Shown piece after piece: positions 1 to 8,771 of a stretch of DNA of 64,000 nucleotides (the stretch's first letter is position 1; each line of letters starts with the position of its first letter). A program made the position numbers and the translations under genes. Source of the stretch: an uncultured Paracoccaceae bacterium (GTDB lineage Bacteria > Pseudomonadota > Alphaproteobacteria > Rhodobacterales > Rhodobacteraceae). Below the pieces are notes generated by a model. That model searched no databases. It was not told where the DNA came from and worked only from the letters and a program-made list of their open reading frames with translations. Where the stretch lies: NCBI GenBank assembly GCA_947494675.1, contig CANLVP010000001.1, positions 124,001 through 188,000 of the forward strand, in the 5' to 3' direction.

Positions 1-673
1 TGGTGTAATGCCCTGCGGTGGCAAAGCAGGCGACCAGAAACAGCCAGCCAAGGCTGACGGCAGAGACCGGGACCCAGACCGCCCAGGCAAAGGGCGCAAG
101 ACCAATCGTTACCGTGATCGACAACATGCCCACAACAACGGCGGCGTTCACCTCGCCCGATAATTGCTTGGCCGTCAGATAGCCCACGGCAAACAGCGCC
201 GCGGTGCCAAGCATCGCGATATGGCCCAGATCAACCTCGCGCATACCGGGCCGCAGAATGATCAGCGCACCGATCAAGGCCACACAAACCGCCGCCAGGC
301 GGCGCGGCGGCAGCGCCTCGCCCAGAAACAGCGCCGCCCCGATACTGATGTAAACCGGGGAAAGGTAATTCATCGCCGTCACCTCGGCCAGCGGGATGCG
401 GGCCATGGCAAAGAACCACAAGATGACAGCGAAAGTATGCGCCACCCCGCGCACCAGGAACCATTTCACCTGCCTGTGGGTCAGATGCGCCGCCAGAATG
501 GGGCGGATCATCGGGATCAGGAATACCAAGCCCAGCACGTAACGCAGAAACGCCGATTGCGCCGCAGGCACCGCATCGCCCAGGTGCTTTACGATGGCCG
601 TCACGCAGACGAACATGACGCCCGTCAGGGCCATCCACAAAATTCCGGCAATGGGGCGAGAGGGCGCTGTCAT
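1..673 (-). CDS. EamA/DMT-family transporter, C-terminus cut off by window edge
   Basis: Inner-membrane permease of the drug/metabolite transporter family, probably exporting a small metabolite; the substrate cannot be read from sequence. The frame starts at ATG 673 (MTAPSRPIAGILWMALTGVM) and stays open to base 1, giving about 224 residues with successive hydrophobic segments. The stretch AFLRYVLGLVFLIPM followed by MARIPLAEVTAMNYLSPVY is the usual first EamA repeat (helices 3-4), and a second repeat begins near the edge. YebC lies upstream on the same strand, with a palindromic element between them. Confident on family, not on cargo. Confidence 0.8.
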   Translation of the reverse strand, partial: MTAPSRPIAGILWMALTGVMFVCVTAIVKHLGDAVPAAQSAFLRYVLGLVFLIPMIRPILAAHLTHRQVKWFLVRGVAHTFAVILWFFAMARIPLAEVTAMNYLSPVYISIGAALFLGEALPPRRLAAVCVALIGALIILRPGMREVDLGHIAMLGTAALFAVGYLTAKQLSGEVNAAVVVGMLSITVTIGLAPFAWAVWVPVSAVSLGWLFLVACFATAGHYT

Positions 674-718
674 ACCAGCACACTCTGCCCGGCACAGGCG
701 AAACGCAAGCCGCGATAG

Positions 719-744
719 CCCCGATTATTCGCCGAATAATCGCA
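719..744. repeat. 26-bp palindromic element, copy 1
   Basis: A perfect inverted repeat with 10-base arms (CGATTATTCG, one central base, CGAATAATCG) at 722-742, flanked by CCC and CA. The same 26 bases occur at 17433-17458 in reverse complement, differing only at the central base. This copy lies between the yebC stop and the EamA start. Dyad operator and short mobile palindrome are both possible. Confidence 0.7.
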
Positions 745-751
745 GCCCAGC

Positions 752-1501
752 TTAACTGTTGGCGAAAGCGTCCATCACCTCGTCCGAGGCTTCAAAGTTG
801 GTGGTCACGGTCTGCACGTCGTCGTCTTCTTCCAGCGTGTCCACCAGCTTCATCAGCTTGGTCAACCCTTCCAGATCAAGCTCTGTTGACAGGTTCGGCT
901 TCCAGATCAGCTTGGTGCTTTCGCTTTCACCCAGTTCCGCCTCAAGCGCATTGGACACTTCGTTCAGGTCCGTATCGGCACAGATGATCACATGCGCGCC
1001 TTCGTCGGACTGCACATCCTCGGCCCCCGCCTCAATCGCGGCCATCATCACGGTGTCTTCGTCGCCCACATCCGCCGGGTAGACGATCTGCCCCTTACGG
1101 TCGAACATGAAGCCAACAGACCCGGTTTCACCCAGATTGCCGCCGTTCTTGGAAAAGGTGGACCGTACGGTGGACGCGGTGCGGTTCTTGTTGTCGGTCA
1201 TCGCCTCAACGATCACGGCCACACCATTGGGGCCATAGCCCTCATAGCGGATTTCATCATAGTTCTCCGCGTCGCCACCGGTGGCCTTGTTGATCGCCCG
1301 TTCAATCACGTCCTTAGGGACCGAGACCGATTTTGCCTCTTTCACCGCAAGGCGCAAACGCGGGTTCTTGTCGGGATCAGGGTCGCCCATTTTGGCGGCC
1401 ACGGTGATCTCTTTCGACATCTTGGAAAACACCTTGGCGCGCAGCTTGTCCTGACGCCCCTTGCGGTGCTGAATATTTGCCCATTTGGAGTGGCCGGCCA
1501 T
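752..1501 (-). CDS. YebC/PmpR-family protein
   Basis: YebC-family protein of 249 residues, the normal family length. The family is described as DNA-binding regulators and, more recently, as factors that relieve ribosome stalling at difficult proline motifs. Start is ATG 1501, because the family N-terminus [18 protein letters not shown] begins there; the frame runs 17 codons further upstream without matching the family. Conserved segments seen include [38 protein letters not shown] and [20 protein letters not shown]. In many bacteria yebC lies near ruvC, but not here. Confidence 0.95.
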   Translation of the reverse strand: MAGHSKWANIQHRKGRQDKLRAKVFSKMSKEITVAAKMGDPDPDKNPRLRLAVKEAKSVSVPKDVIERAINKATGGDAENYDEIRYEGYGPNGVAVIVEAMTDNKNRTASTVRSTFSKNGGNLGETGSVGFMFDRKGQIVYPADVGDEDTVMMAAIEAGAEDVQSDEGAHVIICADTDLNEVSNALEAELGESESTKLIWKPNLSTELDLEGLTKLMKLVDTLEEDDDVQTVTTNFEASDEVMDAFANS

Positions 1502-1767
1502 GTCGTGATCCTCATCTGCGGGTTTGACGCCTCTTACGCCAAATCGGCCCATACGTTCAAGCGGTGCGTGCGTCAGAGGTTACCTGCGGTTTGCGTGACG
1601 CGCCGTCGACAGCCAAGGATATCATCCGCGATGCTGACCCGGCTTTCGTTTGCCGCGCCACATGGATCACGACGCGCGTTTCATCACATCTTCCACATTT
1701 GCCATAATTTTGCCCCGTTTATGTGCGATTTCTACCTTGTTCGGTGGGGCCGATAAGAGAGAATGTG

Positions 1768-1932
1768 ATGACAGACTGGGACAACAAAGACCTCAATAGT
1801 GAATACAACAAGTGGGCAAACTGGACCATTAATCCACCGCGCCCCGCGACACCTTGGCTCAAATATTCCTCTGCGATTGCATTTTGTTTGACCGCCAGCA
1901 TTCAAGCGATTGGGACTGTCCCGTTCATCTGA
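1768..1932 (+). CDS. Small hypothetical protein (54 aa)
   Basis: A 54-residue frame starting MTDWDNKDLNSEYNKWANWT with a purine-rich GAGAGAA stretch just upstream of the ATG. The C-terminal half (SSAIAFCLTASIQAIGTV) is hydrophobic enough for one membrane helix. It is the only plus-strand candidate between two minus-strand genes. I recognise no family. It may be a small membrane protein or a chance frame. Confidence 0.4.
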   Translation: MTDWDNKDLNSEYNKWANWTINPPRPATPWLKYSSAIAFCLTASIQAIGTVPFI

Positions 1933-1971
1933 AGAGTGTCGCATTTATTGCCACGTTGATGCGTTTGGCCC

Positions 1972-3753
1972 TCACAACGGCCAAATAAACGGGATCACAA
2001 AGCTGACAATCGGGGCGAGCGTCAGGTTCAGCGGGATGCCGACGCGCAGGAAATCTCCGAATTTATAGCCGCCCGGCCCGTAGACCAGCGTGTTGGTCTG
2101 ATAGCCGATGGGCGTGGCGAAACTGGCGCTTGCCGCGATCATGACCGCCACGACCAGCGGCCTTGGGTCCACGCCCAAGACCTGCGCCAAGCCTATCGCC
2201 ACCGGCGTCATCACCACGGCCACGGCATTGTTGCTCACCAGTTCGGTCAGCAGTGACGCCATGGCATAGACCGCCAGCACCACCAAGAACGGCGGCAGCA
2301 GCGTCATCACCGGCGACACGGCCTGCGCCACAAGCTCCACCGCGCCGGAAGACTGCAAGGCGGCCCCCACCCCCAGCATCGCAAAGATCAGGGCCAGCAA
2401 TTGCCCGTCGATATTGGCGAATGCCTCTTCGGCATCGATGCAGCCCGTCATCAACACAATCGTCACGCCCACCATCGCCAGCAGCAGGATTGGTGCCACG
2501 TTCAGCGCGGCCAGCCCGACGACACCCAAAAGCACCGCAATTGCCACAGGCGCGCGTTCCCGCCGGTAGGCCCTCGCCGAGGGTTTGGACACATCGCCAA
2601 GGTTCATATCCGCCGACAACCGCGAGATATCCTCTGGCGTGCCTTCCAGCAGCAGCGTGTCCCCGACCTTGACCGTCACATCATCAATCGCCGTGCCAAT
2701 ATTTGTGTCGCGCCGATGCACCGCCAGCGTATAGACCGCATAGCGCCGCCGCAGCCGCATGGTGGCCAGCTTGCGCCCGACCATCCGACAATCCGGCGTG
2801 ATCAGCACCTCCACCGTTGTCGTTTCAACCGCCGAGACCTGATCGACGCGCTTGAGTTCCTTGGTCGCCTGCAGTGACAACAGCTCTGTCATCGCGGTGC
2901 GCAAGACGATCCGGTCGCCGGTTTGCAGGATCACGTCCTTGAGGTTGCGCCGCAGGGATTCGTCCCCCCGGATCACATCGATCAACCGCACGCCCTCGCG
3001 CTTGAAAAGCTGCACATCCAGCACCTCACGCCCGATCAGGTTGCTTTCGGGCGGGATCACGGCCTCGGAAAAGAACCGCATCTTGGACCGGTCAGACAGC
3101 ATCGCCCCCATGCTGACCCGGTCGGGCAAAAGCCGTGGGGCCACGAAATAGAGATAGGCAAAGGTCCAGGCCACGACACAGAGACCAATCGGGAAAATCT
3201 CAAACAATCCAAAAGGTTCCATGCCGGAACTGCGCGCCACACCATCGACCAGCAGGTTCGTCGAGGTGCCGATCAGGGTCATCGTGCCGCCCACAATCGC
3301 CGCATAGGATAGCGGGATCAGCAGCTTTGACGCGCTCGTCCCCAAGGTGCCTGCAAGCTGAATGAAGATCGGGATCATCACAACAACCAGCGGCGTGTTG
3401 TTCATGATCGCGCTGGCAAAGGCCACGCACAAAAGCGAGCCACCGATGGCCAGCGCCGGGTTCCGCTTGGCCTGCCGTTCCACCACATGCGTGAGCGCGT
3501 CCAAGGCCCCCGTGCGCACCAAGGCCGCGACGATCACGAACATCGCTGCAATCGTCCAGGGCGCGGGATTGGCAAAGACCGAGACCGCATCGTCGTAGGA
3601 CAACACGCCCGTGACCAGCAGCACACTAACGCCGATCATCGCGACCACTTCGGTCGGGTAGACCTCGCGCAGGAACATCACGAACATGCCCGCGACAACC
3701 GCCATGGTCAGATAGGCACCCTGCGCTTGGCTCAGCTCAAAAATCGCGTTCAT
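1972..3753 (-). CDS. SLC13-family permease with two TrkA-C domains
   Basis: Large inner-membrane permease of the divalent-anion:Na+ symporter / ArsB-NhaD superfamily. About 593 residues: an N-terminal block of membrane helices, two cytoplasmic TrkA-C (RCK_C) domains at roughly residues 205-380 (segments ending GDRIVLRT and GDTLLLEG), then a second helix block. The signatures NNTPLVVVMIPI and SNNAVAVVMTPVAIGL are the two helix hairpins typical of the family; GTSTNLLVDGV precedes the RCK part. Substrate may be sulfate, dicarboxylate or another anion. Start taken at ATG 3753, after an AAGGG sequence; an in-frame GTG at 3774 would add seven codons and abut the upstream EamA stop. Confidence 0.88.
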   Translation of the reverse strand: MNAIFELSQAQGAYLTMAVVAGMFVMFLREVYPTEVVAMIGVSVLLVTGVLSYDDAVSVFANPAPWTIAAMFVIVAALVRTGALDALTHVVERQAKRNPALAIGGSLLCVAFASAIMNNTPLVVVMIPIFIQLAGTLGTSASKLLIPLSYAAIVGGTMTLIGTSTNLLVDGVARSSGMEPFGLFEIFPIGLCVVAWTFAYLYFVAPRLLPDRVSMGAMLSDRSKMRFFSEAVIPPESNLIGREVLDVQLFKREGVRLIDVIRGDESLRRNLKDVILQTGDRIVLRTAMTELLSLQATKELKRVDQVSAVETTTVEVLITPDCRMVGRKLATMRLRRRYAVYTLAVHRRDTNIGTAIDDVTVKVGDTLLLEGTPEDISRLSADMNLGDVSKPSARAYRRERAPVAIAVLLGVVGLAALNVAPILLLAMVGVTIVLMTGCIDAEEAFANIDGQLLALIFAMLGVGAALQSSGAVELVAQAVSPVMTLLPPFLVVLAVYAMASLLTELVSNNAVAVVMTPVAIGLAQVLGVDPRPLVVAVMIAASASFATPIGYQTNTLVYGPGGYKFGDFLRVGIPLNLTLAPIVSFVIPFIWPL

Positions 3754-3774
3754 TTTCCGACCCTTGGGTGGCAC

Positions 3775-4695
3775 TCATGATGCAGTGTCGCCTGCCGCCG
3801 CATCGCTTTCAACCCTTGTGCGCGGCTGTACCAGGGTCACCCCGATCATCAAGACCACCAGTGCCCCCCAGATCCAAAGCGGATACCGCTCGCCCAGCAG
3901 CAGCATCGACCAAACCACGCCCAACCCAGTCACAAGATAACCCGTTTGCCCGGCAAATACCGGCCCGGCCCGCCCGACAAGCCAGACATAGCCCGTATAA
4001 GCCGCAATATGGATCGCGGACGACAGGATCATCGCCTGCACCGGCACCCGCGTAAGGTCCAGCGTGAACAACTGCCCTGACCGCTGGGCGACCGGCCAGA
4101 TCAGCACAGCCCCCAGAACCGAGGCGCCAAACAGCACCTCGATCGGACGCATTCCTGCGGTGCCCCATCTGGCCACCAGATTGCCTTCCCATGCGTAGCA
4201 AAACGGCGCGATCACCGCGATCAGCAGGAACGGGATCGCCGCCCGGTCGGGCAAGGCCGCCTCTGGCAGCGCAATCATCGCCATCGCCACGAACCCCAAC
4301 GCAAGCCCCAGCAACCGCCTTGCCACAAAAGGCTCTGCCCCCAGCATCAACGCAATCGGGAATGCCAGCAACGGCACAAGCGAAATCACCATCGACATCA
4401 CCCCGGCAGGCAAATGCGGGATCGCGGCATAGCTGGCCCAATTGGGTATGATCGTCCCCAGCAAGGCAATCATCAGCCAAATGCCCCATTGCGGCAGCCC
4501 AAACCGCAGGCGCAACAACTGACCGCGCAAAACAATCGCTAAAATCACAGCGCCAATCGTGAACTGCCAAAAGATCATCCCAAATGGCAACAGCCCGCCC
4601 GTCACTGCAATCTTGGCCAGCGGAAACGTCAGGCCCCAGCCCGCTCCCAGCACGAACAACACGCCGTAAAGCGCCAAATCGCGATCCGTTTTCAA
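3775..4695 (-). CDS. EamA/DMT-family transporter
   Basis: Second drug/metabolite transporter of the window, 306 residues and around ten predicted membrane segments in two EamA repeats. Key stretches are GVLFVLGAGWGLTFPLAKIAV at the N-terminus, PHLPAGVMSMVISLVPLLAFP in the first repeat and GQTGYLVTGLGVVWSMLLLGE in the second. The start is TTG 4695, overlapping the TGA stop of the upstream phosphoesterase (TTGA), so the two genes are probably translationally coupled. The SLC13 permease follows at once. Likely an efflux carrier; cargo unknown. Confidence 0.85.
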   Translation of the reverse strand: MKTDRDLALYGVLFVLGAGWGLTFPLAKIAVTGGLLPFGMIFWQFTIGAVILAIVLRGQLLRLRFGLPQWGIWLMIALLGTIIPNWASYAAIPHLPAGVMSMVISLVPLLAFPIALMLGAEPFVARRLLGLALGFVAMAMIALPEAALPDRAAIPFLLIAVIAPFCYAWEGNLVARWGTAGMRPIEVLFGASVLGAVLIWPVAQRSGQLFTLDLTRVPVQAMILSSAIHIAAYTGYVWLVGRAGPVFAGQTGYLVTGLGVVWSMLLLGERYPLWIWGALVVLMIGVTLVQPRTRVESDAAAGDTAS

Positions 4696-5507
4696 GCCGG
4701 TCCCGCCTGCGACAGCCGCCCGCCTTGTCGCACCATCTCGACCCGCGTCGCTTTGCCGGTCTTGTCGTCGGTTTCGACGAAAAGACCTGACAGCGTGGCA
4801 GGTTCATTGGCGGGGGTGAACCGCGACTTGGGCATGCCGGTGATAAAGCGCCGCAATGGCTCTGCCTTGTCCATGCCGATGACCGAATTGTAATCCCCAC
4901 ACATGCCCGCATCAGACTGAAACGCTGTGCCGCCGGGCAAGATCATCGCATCTGCGGTCGGCACATGGGTATGGGTGCCGACGACAATGCTGGCCCGCCC
5001 ATCGCAGAAATGGCCCATCGCCATCTTTTCTGACGTCGCCTCGCAATGGATATCAATCAGGCTTGCCTGCACCGCGCCGCCCATCGGGTATTGTTTCAAC
5101 ACCGCATCAAGCGCCGAAAACGGATCATCAAAGGGCCGTTTCATGAACACCTGCCCCAGCGCCTGCGCCACCAGCACCTTACGCCCGCGCGCATCCGAAA
5201 ACACCCGCGCACCGGCACCGGGGGCCGCTTTGGAATAGTTCAGGGGCCGGATGATCCGCGGCTCCTTGTCGATAAAACCCATCATGTCCTTTTGATCGAA
5301 GGCATGATCGCCCAGCGTGATGACATCGGCACCCGCCTCAAGGATCAGCTTGGCATGATCCCCCGACAGCCCATGACCAGAGGTCGCGTTCTCGCCGTTG
5401 ACGACAACAAAGTCCAACTTCCAGTCGGCGCGCAAACGGGGCAGATGTTCGGCAATCGCAGTGCGGCCCGCCCGGCCCATCACATCGCCCAAAAACAATA
5501 TCTTCAT
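4692..5507 (-). CDS. YmdB-family (TIGR00282) metallophosphoesterase
   Basis: Cytosolic dinuclear-metal phosphoesterase of 271 residues. Members characterised in Gram-positive bacteria hydrolyse cyclic nucleotides such as 2',3'-cAMP. Metal-binding motifs are in order: GDVMGRAGR (residues ~7-15), NGEN (~38), TLGDHAFDQKD (~64) and GTHTHVPTAD near residue 178. The C-terminus carries GLFVETDDKTGKA. Starts at ATG 5507 (MKILFLGDV) and overlaps the EamA gene by four bases. Family assignment is firm; the substrate here is inferred only. Confidence 0.9.
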   Translation of the reverse strand: MKILFLGDVMGRAGRTAIAEHLPRLRADWKLDFVVVNGENATSGHGLSGDHAKLILEAGADVITLGDHAFDQKDMMGFIDKEPRIIRPLNYSKAAPGAGARVFSDARGRKVLVAQALGQVFMKRPFDDPFSALDAVLKQYPMGGAVQASLIDIHCEATSEKMAMGHFCDGRASIVVGTHTHVPTADAMILPGGTAFQSDAGMCGDYNSVIGMDKAEPLRRFITGMPKSRFTPANEPATLSGLFVETDDKTGKATRVEMVRQGGRLSQAGPA

Positions 5508-5611
5508 GGATGCTCTGTTAGGTGTTCCCCTGCGCGGGGGCTAGCACAATTTGCGCAAATTTACCCAAACACCTATAGCCGCAAGCGCTGCACAACCACA
5601 ATCTTTGGCCG

Positions 5612-6595
5612 TCAACCCCGCCAGCGGCGATCACCGATGCTTCTGACGATCCGGCCATTGGCATCGGTGGCAACCTCGCAATAATCGTCCGAGCTGAACC
5701 GCTCGACCGATCCTTGCATCACATTGACCCCAATCGACATGGTGCCATTTCGGACCACCTCGTTACTGCGCGTGCCAGAGGAAAAGACGTGGCCAACATT
5801 GCGCCCGCAGATCGCAAGCTCGCTCAGGTTCACGCCATCAGCACCATCGGCCTGAACCTCTCTGGTGCCCGCAGGGTAAAGCTTTTGGCCCCACACAACG
5901 CCATGCAGGCGCGTCGTGCGGGTGCCGTTTCTTTCCCATTCCAGATAATCGTCCGGGCCCAGAACATCATGCGTGATCGCCAAGGTGATCATTTGACCGT
6001 CCTGCATCGGGATATTCTGCATCCGCAGCTTCACCGCGCCAGTGGCTGAATCGATGCCCCATTGCGGCGGTTCGCGCAGCCAGATCAGGTTATGCCCAAT
6101 CCGCACCACATCGGACCATTCATACCAGACCCCTGCCCCAATCGCGAGCGATGCAGGGGTCGGCAGCAGGACAAAATTCTGTTCTTGCGAATTGGCTTCG
6201 ATATCGCCCATGACCCCGCGCACCATGTTTTTGAGGCCTTCTTGCACGGCCCAGCCGGGTGTGGTCCCGGCAAGACGGACAATGGCATTGATCGTTTCGG
6301 CGGCAGAGTTCACGGTCCCGCTGACGTTGAACCCGGCCCCAAGCCCCCAATCAACGCCAGAGGATTCCATTCGCTCGAACCGGTCCGCGCTTGGCACACC
6401 GGTCATGATGCAACATGCGGCCCCCATCTCGGCCTGGAGGGTAACCCCCAATCGCCGCCCAAAGACCGCCACATTCAGGGGCTGGTGATTGAAGGCCATG
6501 TTGTATAGCGGCAGTGAATAGTAACTTGCGCCAACAATCGCAGATGCGCCAAAACCACCCCCCATCAACCCAATCCAGATGTTGCTCCAACTCAT
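5612..6595 (-). CDS. Hypothetical protein with N-terminal hydrophobic segment (327 aa)
   Basis: I do not recognise this protein. From ATG 6595 it reads 327 residues, starting MSWSNIWIGLMGGGFGASAI, a glycine/alanine-rich hydrophobic segment that could be a signal or anchor. The rest is soluble and rich in Gly, Asn, Trp and small residues, with NVSGTVNSAAETINAIVRLAG around residue 90 and alternating hydrophobic stretches in the C-terminal half that suggest beta structure. No nuclease, kinase or hydrolase motif was seen. The frame runs 11 codons further to 6628 but MSW fits better. It stands alone between the cyclo-ligase and ymdB on the same strand. Confidence 0.6.
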   Translation of the reverse strand: MSWSNIWIGLMGGGFGASAIVGASYYSLPLYNMAFNHQPLNVAVFGRRLGVTLQAEMGAACCIMTGVPSADRFERMESSGVDWGLGAGFNVSGTVNSAAETINAIVRLAGTTPGWAVQEGLKNMVRGVMGDIEANSQEQNFVLLPTPASLAIGAGVWYEWSDVVRIGHNLIWLREPPQWGIDSATGAVKLRMQNIPMQDGQMITLAITHDVLGPDDYLEWERNGTRTTRLHGVVWGQKLYPAGTREVQADGADGVNLSELAICGRNVGHVFSSGTRSNEVVRNGTMSIGVNVMQGSVERFSSDDYCEVATDANGRIVRSIGDRRWRG

Positions 6596-6694
6596 TTCAA
6601 AAACCTCGCAGCTACGCATCCCCTGCATGAATAGAAGGGGCGAAAATCAATAAATCTGTGCAAAAAGGGTCAGGCAGAACCGCCCAAAAAGCAA

Positions 6695-6717
6695 GTCATG
6701 ATAGCATGACCTTTTTT
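6695..6717. terminator. Possible terminator hairpin
   Basis: Arms GTCATG and CATGAC around an ATAG loop, followed on the plus strand by six T. Read on the minus strand the stem comes after the cyclo-ligase stop and is followed within five bases by TTTTT. Only minus-strand genes flank it. Stem is short (6 bp). Confidence 0.4.
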
Positions 6718-6736
6718 GCGCGTACCAAATCCGGCG

Positions 6737-7279
6737 TTAAGGCGTGATCACGCCCTGTTGAGTCACGATCAGATCCAGAGGCTGGTCGGTCTGTTCCAGT
6801 GGCAGATCATCCGCCTCTTGCGCGGCATAGGCAAAGCCGATGGCCATCGTGGCACGCTTGCGGCGGAGCTCTTCCAACGTGCGGTCATAAAACCCGCCGC
6901 CATAGCCCAGCCGACCGCCCCTGCGGTCAAAAGCCAACAATGGCACGATGACGATTTCAGGCTCCAGCCAATCGCCCGCCTCAGGGATTTGCGCGCCAAA
7001 CTCCCCCGGCACCATCGCGCAGCCCGGTGTCCAAAGGCGAAACTTCAGCGGCTGCCCTGCCCCCATGATCACCGGCAAGGCCACAGGGCCATGGGCTGCG
7101 GCCTCTTCCATCGCGGGGGTTGGATCGATCTCGGTGCGCATCTGCGCGTAGCCCGACAGCGGCACGCCGCGATAGCCCGCCAAGACTTCGGACAAATAGC
7201 CCGCCGCCGCGACATCGCGATGCGCCGCCTTGCGCCGTTCAAACGCGGCCTTGCGCGCTGCGGCCTTTTGTTCGCTCAA
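6737..7279 (-). CDS. 5-formyltetrahydrofolate cyclo-ligase
   Basis: Converts 5-formyl-THF to 5,10-methenyl-THF with ATP, returning stored folate to one-carbon metabolism in the cytosol. The family signature GRLGYGGGFYDRTLEELRRK lies in the C-terminal third, preceded by IVIVPLLAFDRRG. The N-terminus KAAARKAAFERRKA is the usual basic helix. About 180 residues, normal length. The start is a TTG at 7279 (TTG AGC GAA CAA) overlapping the mgtE TGA as TTGA; no in-frame ATG matches the family N-terminus. Confidence 0.9.
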   Translation of the reverse strand: MSEQKAAARKAAFERRKAAHRDVAAAGYLSEVLAGYRGVPLSGYAQMRTEIDPTPAMEEAAAHGPVALPVIMGAGQPLKFRLWTPGCAMVPGEFGAQIPEAGDWLEPEIVIVPLLAFDRRGGRLGYGGGFYDRTLEELRRKRATMAIGFAYAAQEADDLPLEQTDQPLDLIVTQQGVITP

Positions 7280-8667
7280 AGTAGCCAAAGTGCCGCCAAT
7301 CCCAAAAACGCAAAGAAACCAACGACATCCGTCACCGTCGTCACAAAGGCACCAGAGGCGAGTGCGGGGTCCACGCCCATCTTTTCCAGCAGGATCGGGA
7401 TGCCCGTCCCCGCCAGCCCGGCGACCACCATATTGACCACCATCGCCACGCCGATCACCGCACCCAGCATCGGATTGCCGAACCACAGCACGCCCACGAT
7501 CCCCATCACCACCGCAAAGATCACGCCGTTCACCAACCCCACCAAGACCTCGCGTCGGATCACGCGCCAGACGTTTGAGCCGGTCAAATCCCGCGTGGCC
7601 AGCGCCCGCACCGCGACCGTCAGGCTTTGGGTGCCCGCATTGCCGCCCATGGAGGCCACAATCGGCATTAGCACCGCAAGCGCTACCAGCCCCGCGATCA
7701 CATCCTCGAACATCGAAATCACCAATGAGGCGAAAATCGCAGTGACCAGATTGACCGCCAGCCATGGAAACCGCCGCTTTGTCGTTTCGATCACCCGGTC
7801 CGATAGCGACCCCTCGCCAACACCGGCCAGACGCAGGATGTCTTCCTCTGCCTCTTCTTCCAGAAACGCCATGGCGTCATCGATCGTGATCACCCCGACC
7901 ACTCTTTCGTCATCGTCCACCACGGGGGCCGTGATCATGTGATAGTGGTTGATCGCCTGCGCCACTTCTTCCACGTCTTGCGCCACATGAAACGTGCGAA
8001 AGCTGTCCTCCATCAGGTCCTGCAACGGCATCTCGCGCGGATGGCTCAGGATGCGGCCCAGCGTGACATAGCCCACCGCCTTGAGCCGCGGATCAACCAG
8101 AATGATGTGGTAAAACTGATCCGGCAGCACCACGTCGGACCGCATGTAGTCAATCGCCTCACCCACATTCCAATGGGCCGGCGCGCGCACCAACTCCACC
8201 TGCATGTGGCGCCCGGCGGATTCCTCGGGATAGGACAGCGATTGTTCCACCACCACCCGGTCAGAGGGTTCAAGCGCGTCCAGCACCGCCTCTTGCTGGT
8301 CCTCATCAAGGTATTCGACCAGATCAACAACATCATCGGAATCAAGCTCGCGCACCGCCTCGGCAAGCTCTTCCGGCGCCAAGCCATCAATGATCTCTTC
8401 GCGCAGGTGTTCGTCAAGCTCCGACAGGGTTTCCCCGTCCATCCCGCCTTTCCACAGCGCCATCAGCGCCCGGCGATCCTTGACATCCAACTGCTCAAGC
8501 AGGTGGGCGACGTCGGCGGGGTGCTCTGGGTCCAATAGCGCGTGCAGCGTTGCCACGTCAGAGGTTTCGACCGCATCCAAGACCCCGTCAAACAAGGCCT
8601 GCGAAATGCCAAAGGCCTCTTCGGCTTCCTCATCCAATTGGGACTGCTGTGGATCGGTCTGTGTCAT
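7276..8667 (-). CDS. mgtE: Magnesium transporter MgtE
   Basis: Mg2+ channel of the inner membrane, 463 residues. Domain order: an acidic N-terminal superhelical domain (residues ~30-155), two CBS domains (~160-285, with IILVDPRLKAVGYVTLGRIL and VVDDDERVVGVITIDDAMAFL), then five membrane helices. The pore motif PIVASMGGNAGTQSLTVAVRA sits near residue 345. In the family the N and CBS domains sense cytosolic Mg2+ and close the pore. Start at ATG 8667 (MTQTDPQQSQ); the frame stays open 60 codons upstream but without family match. Coupled by overlap to the cyclo-ligase gene. Confidence 0.95.
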   Translation of the reverse strand: MTQTDPQQSQLDEEAEEAFGISQALFDGVLDAVETSDVATLHALLDPEHPADVAHLLEQLDVKDRRALMALWKGGMDGETLSELDEHLREEIIDGLAPEELAEAVRELDSDDVVDLVEYLDEDQQEAVLDALEPSDRVVVEQSLSYPEESAGRHMQVELVRAPAHWNVGEAIDYMRSDVVLPDQFYHIILVDPRLKAVGYVTLGRILSHPREMPLQDLMEDSFRTFHVAQDVEEVAQAINHYHMITAPVVDDDERVVGVITIDDAMAFLEEEAEEDILRLAGVGEGSLSDRVIETTKRRFPWLAVNLVTAIFASLVISMFEDVIAGLVALAVLMPIVASMGGNAGTQSLTVAVRALATRDLTGSNVWRVIRREVLVGLVNGVIFAVVMGIVGVLWFGNPMLGAVIGVAMVVNMVVAGLAGTGIPILLEKMGVDPALASGAFVTTVTDVVGFFAFLGLAALWLL

Positions 8668-8771
8668 GGCGCCCCCGGCTGTGCTGCCTCGCAGCATAAG
8701 GCCCCGCATCGCGCGCACAAGCATTGCTTTGCCCGATTGTAGCCCCCGCCGCCTCGCCCTAATGTGCCCCC

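Noticed and set aside
992-1756. 254-codon plus-strand open frame across yebC
   Set aside because: Antisense shadow of yebC in high-GC DNA; no family match and no ribosome site.
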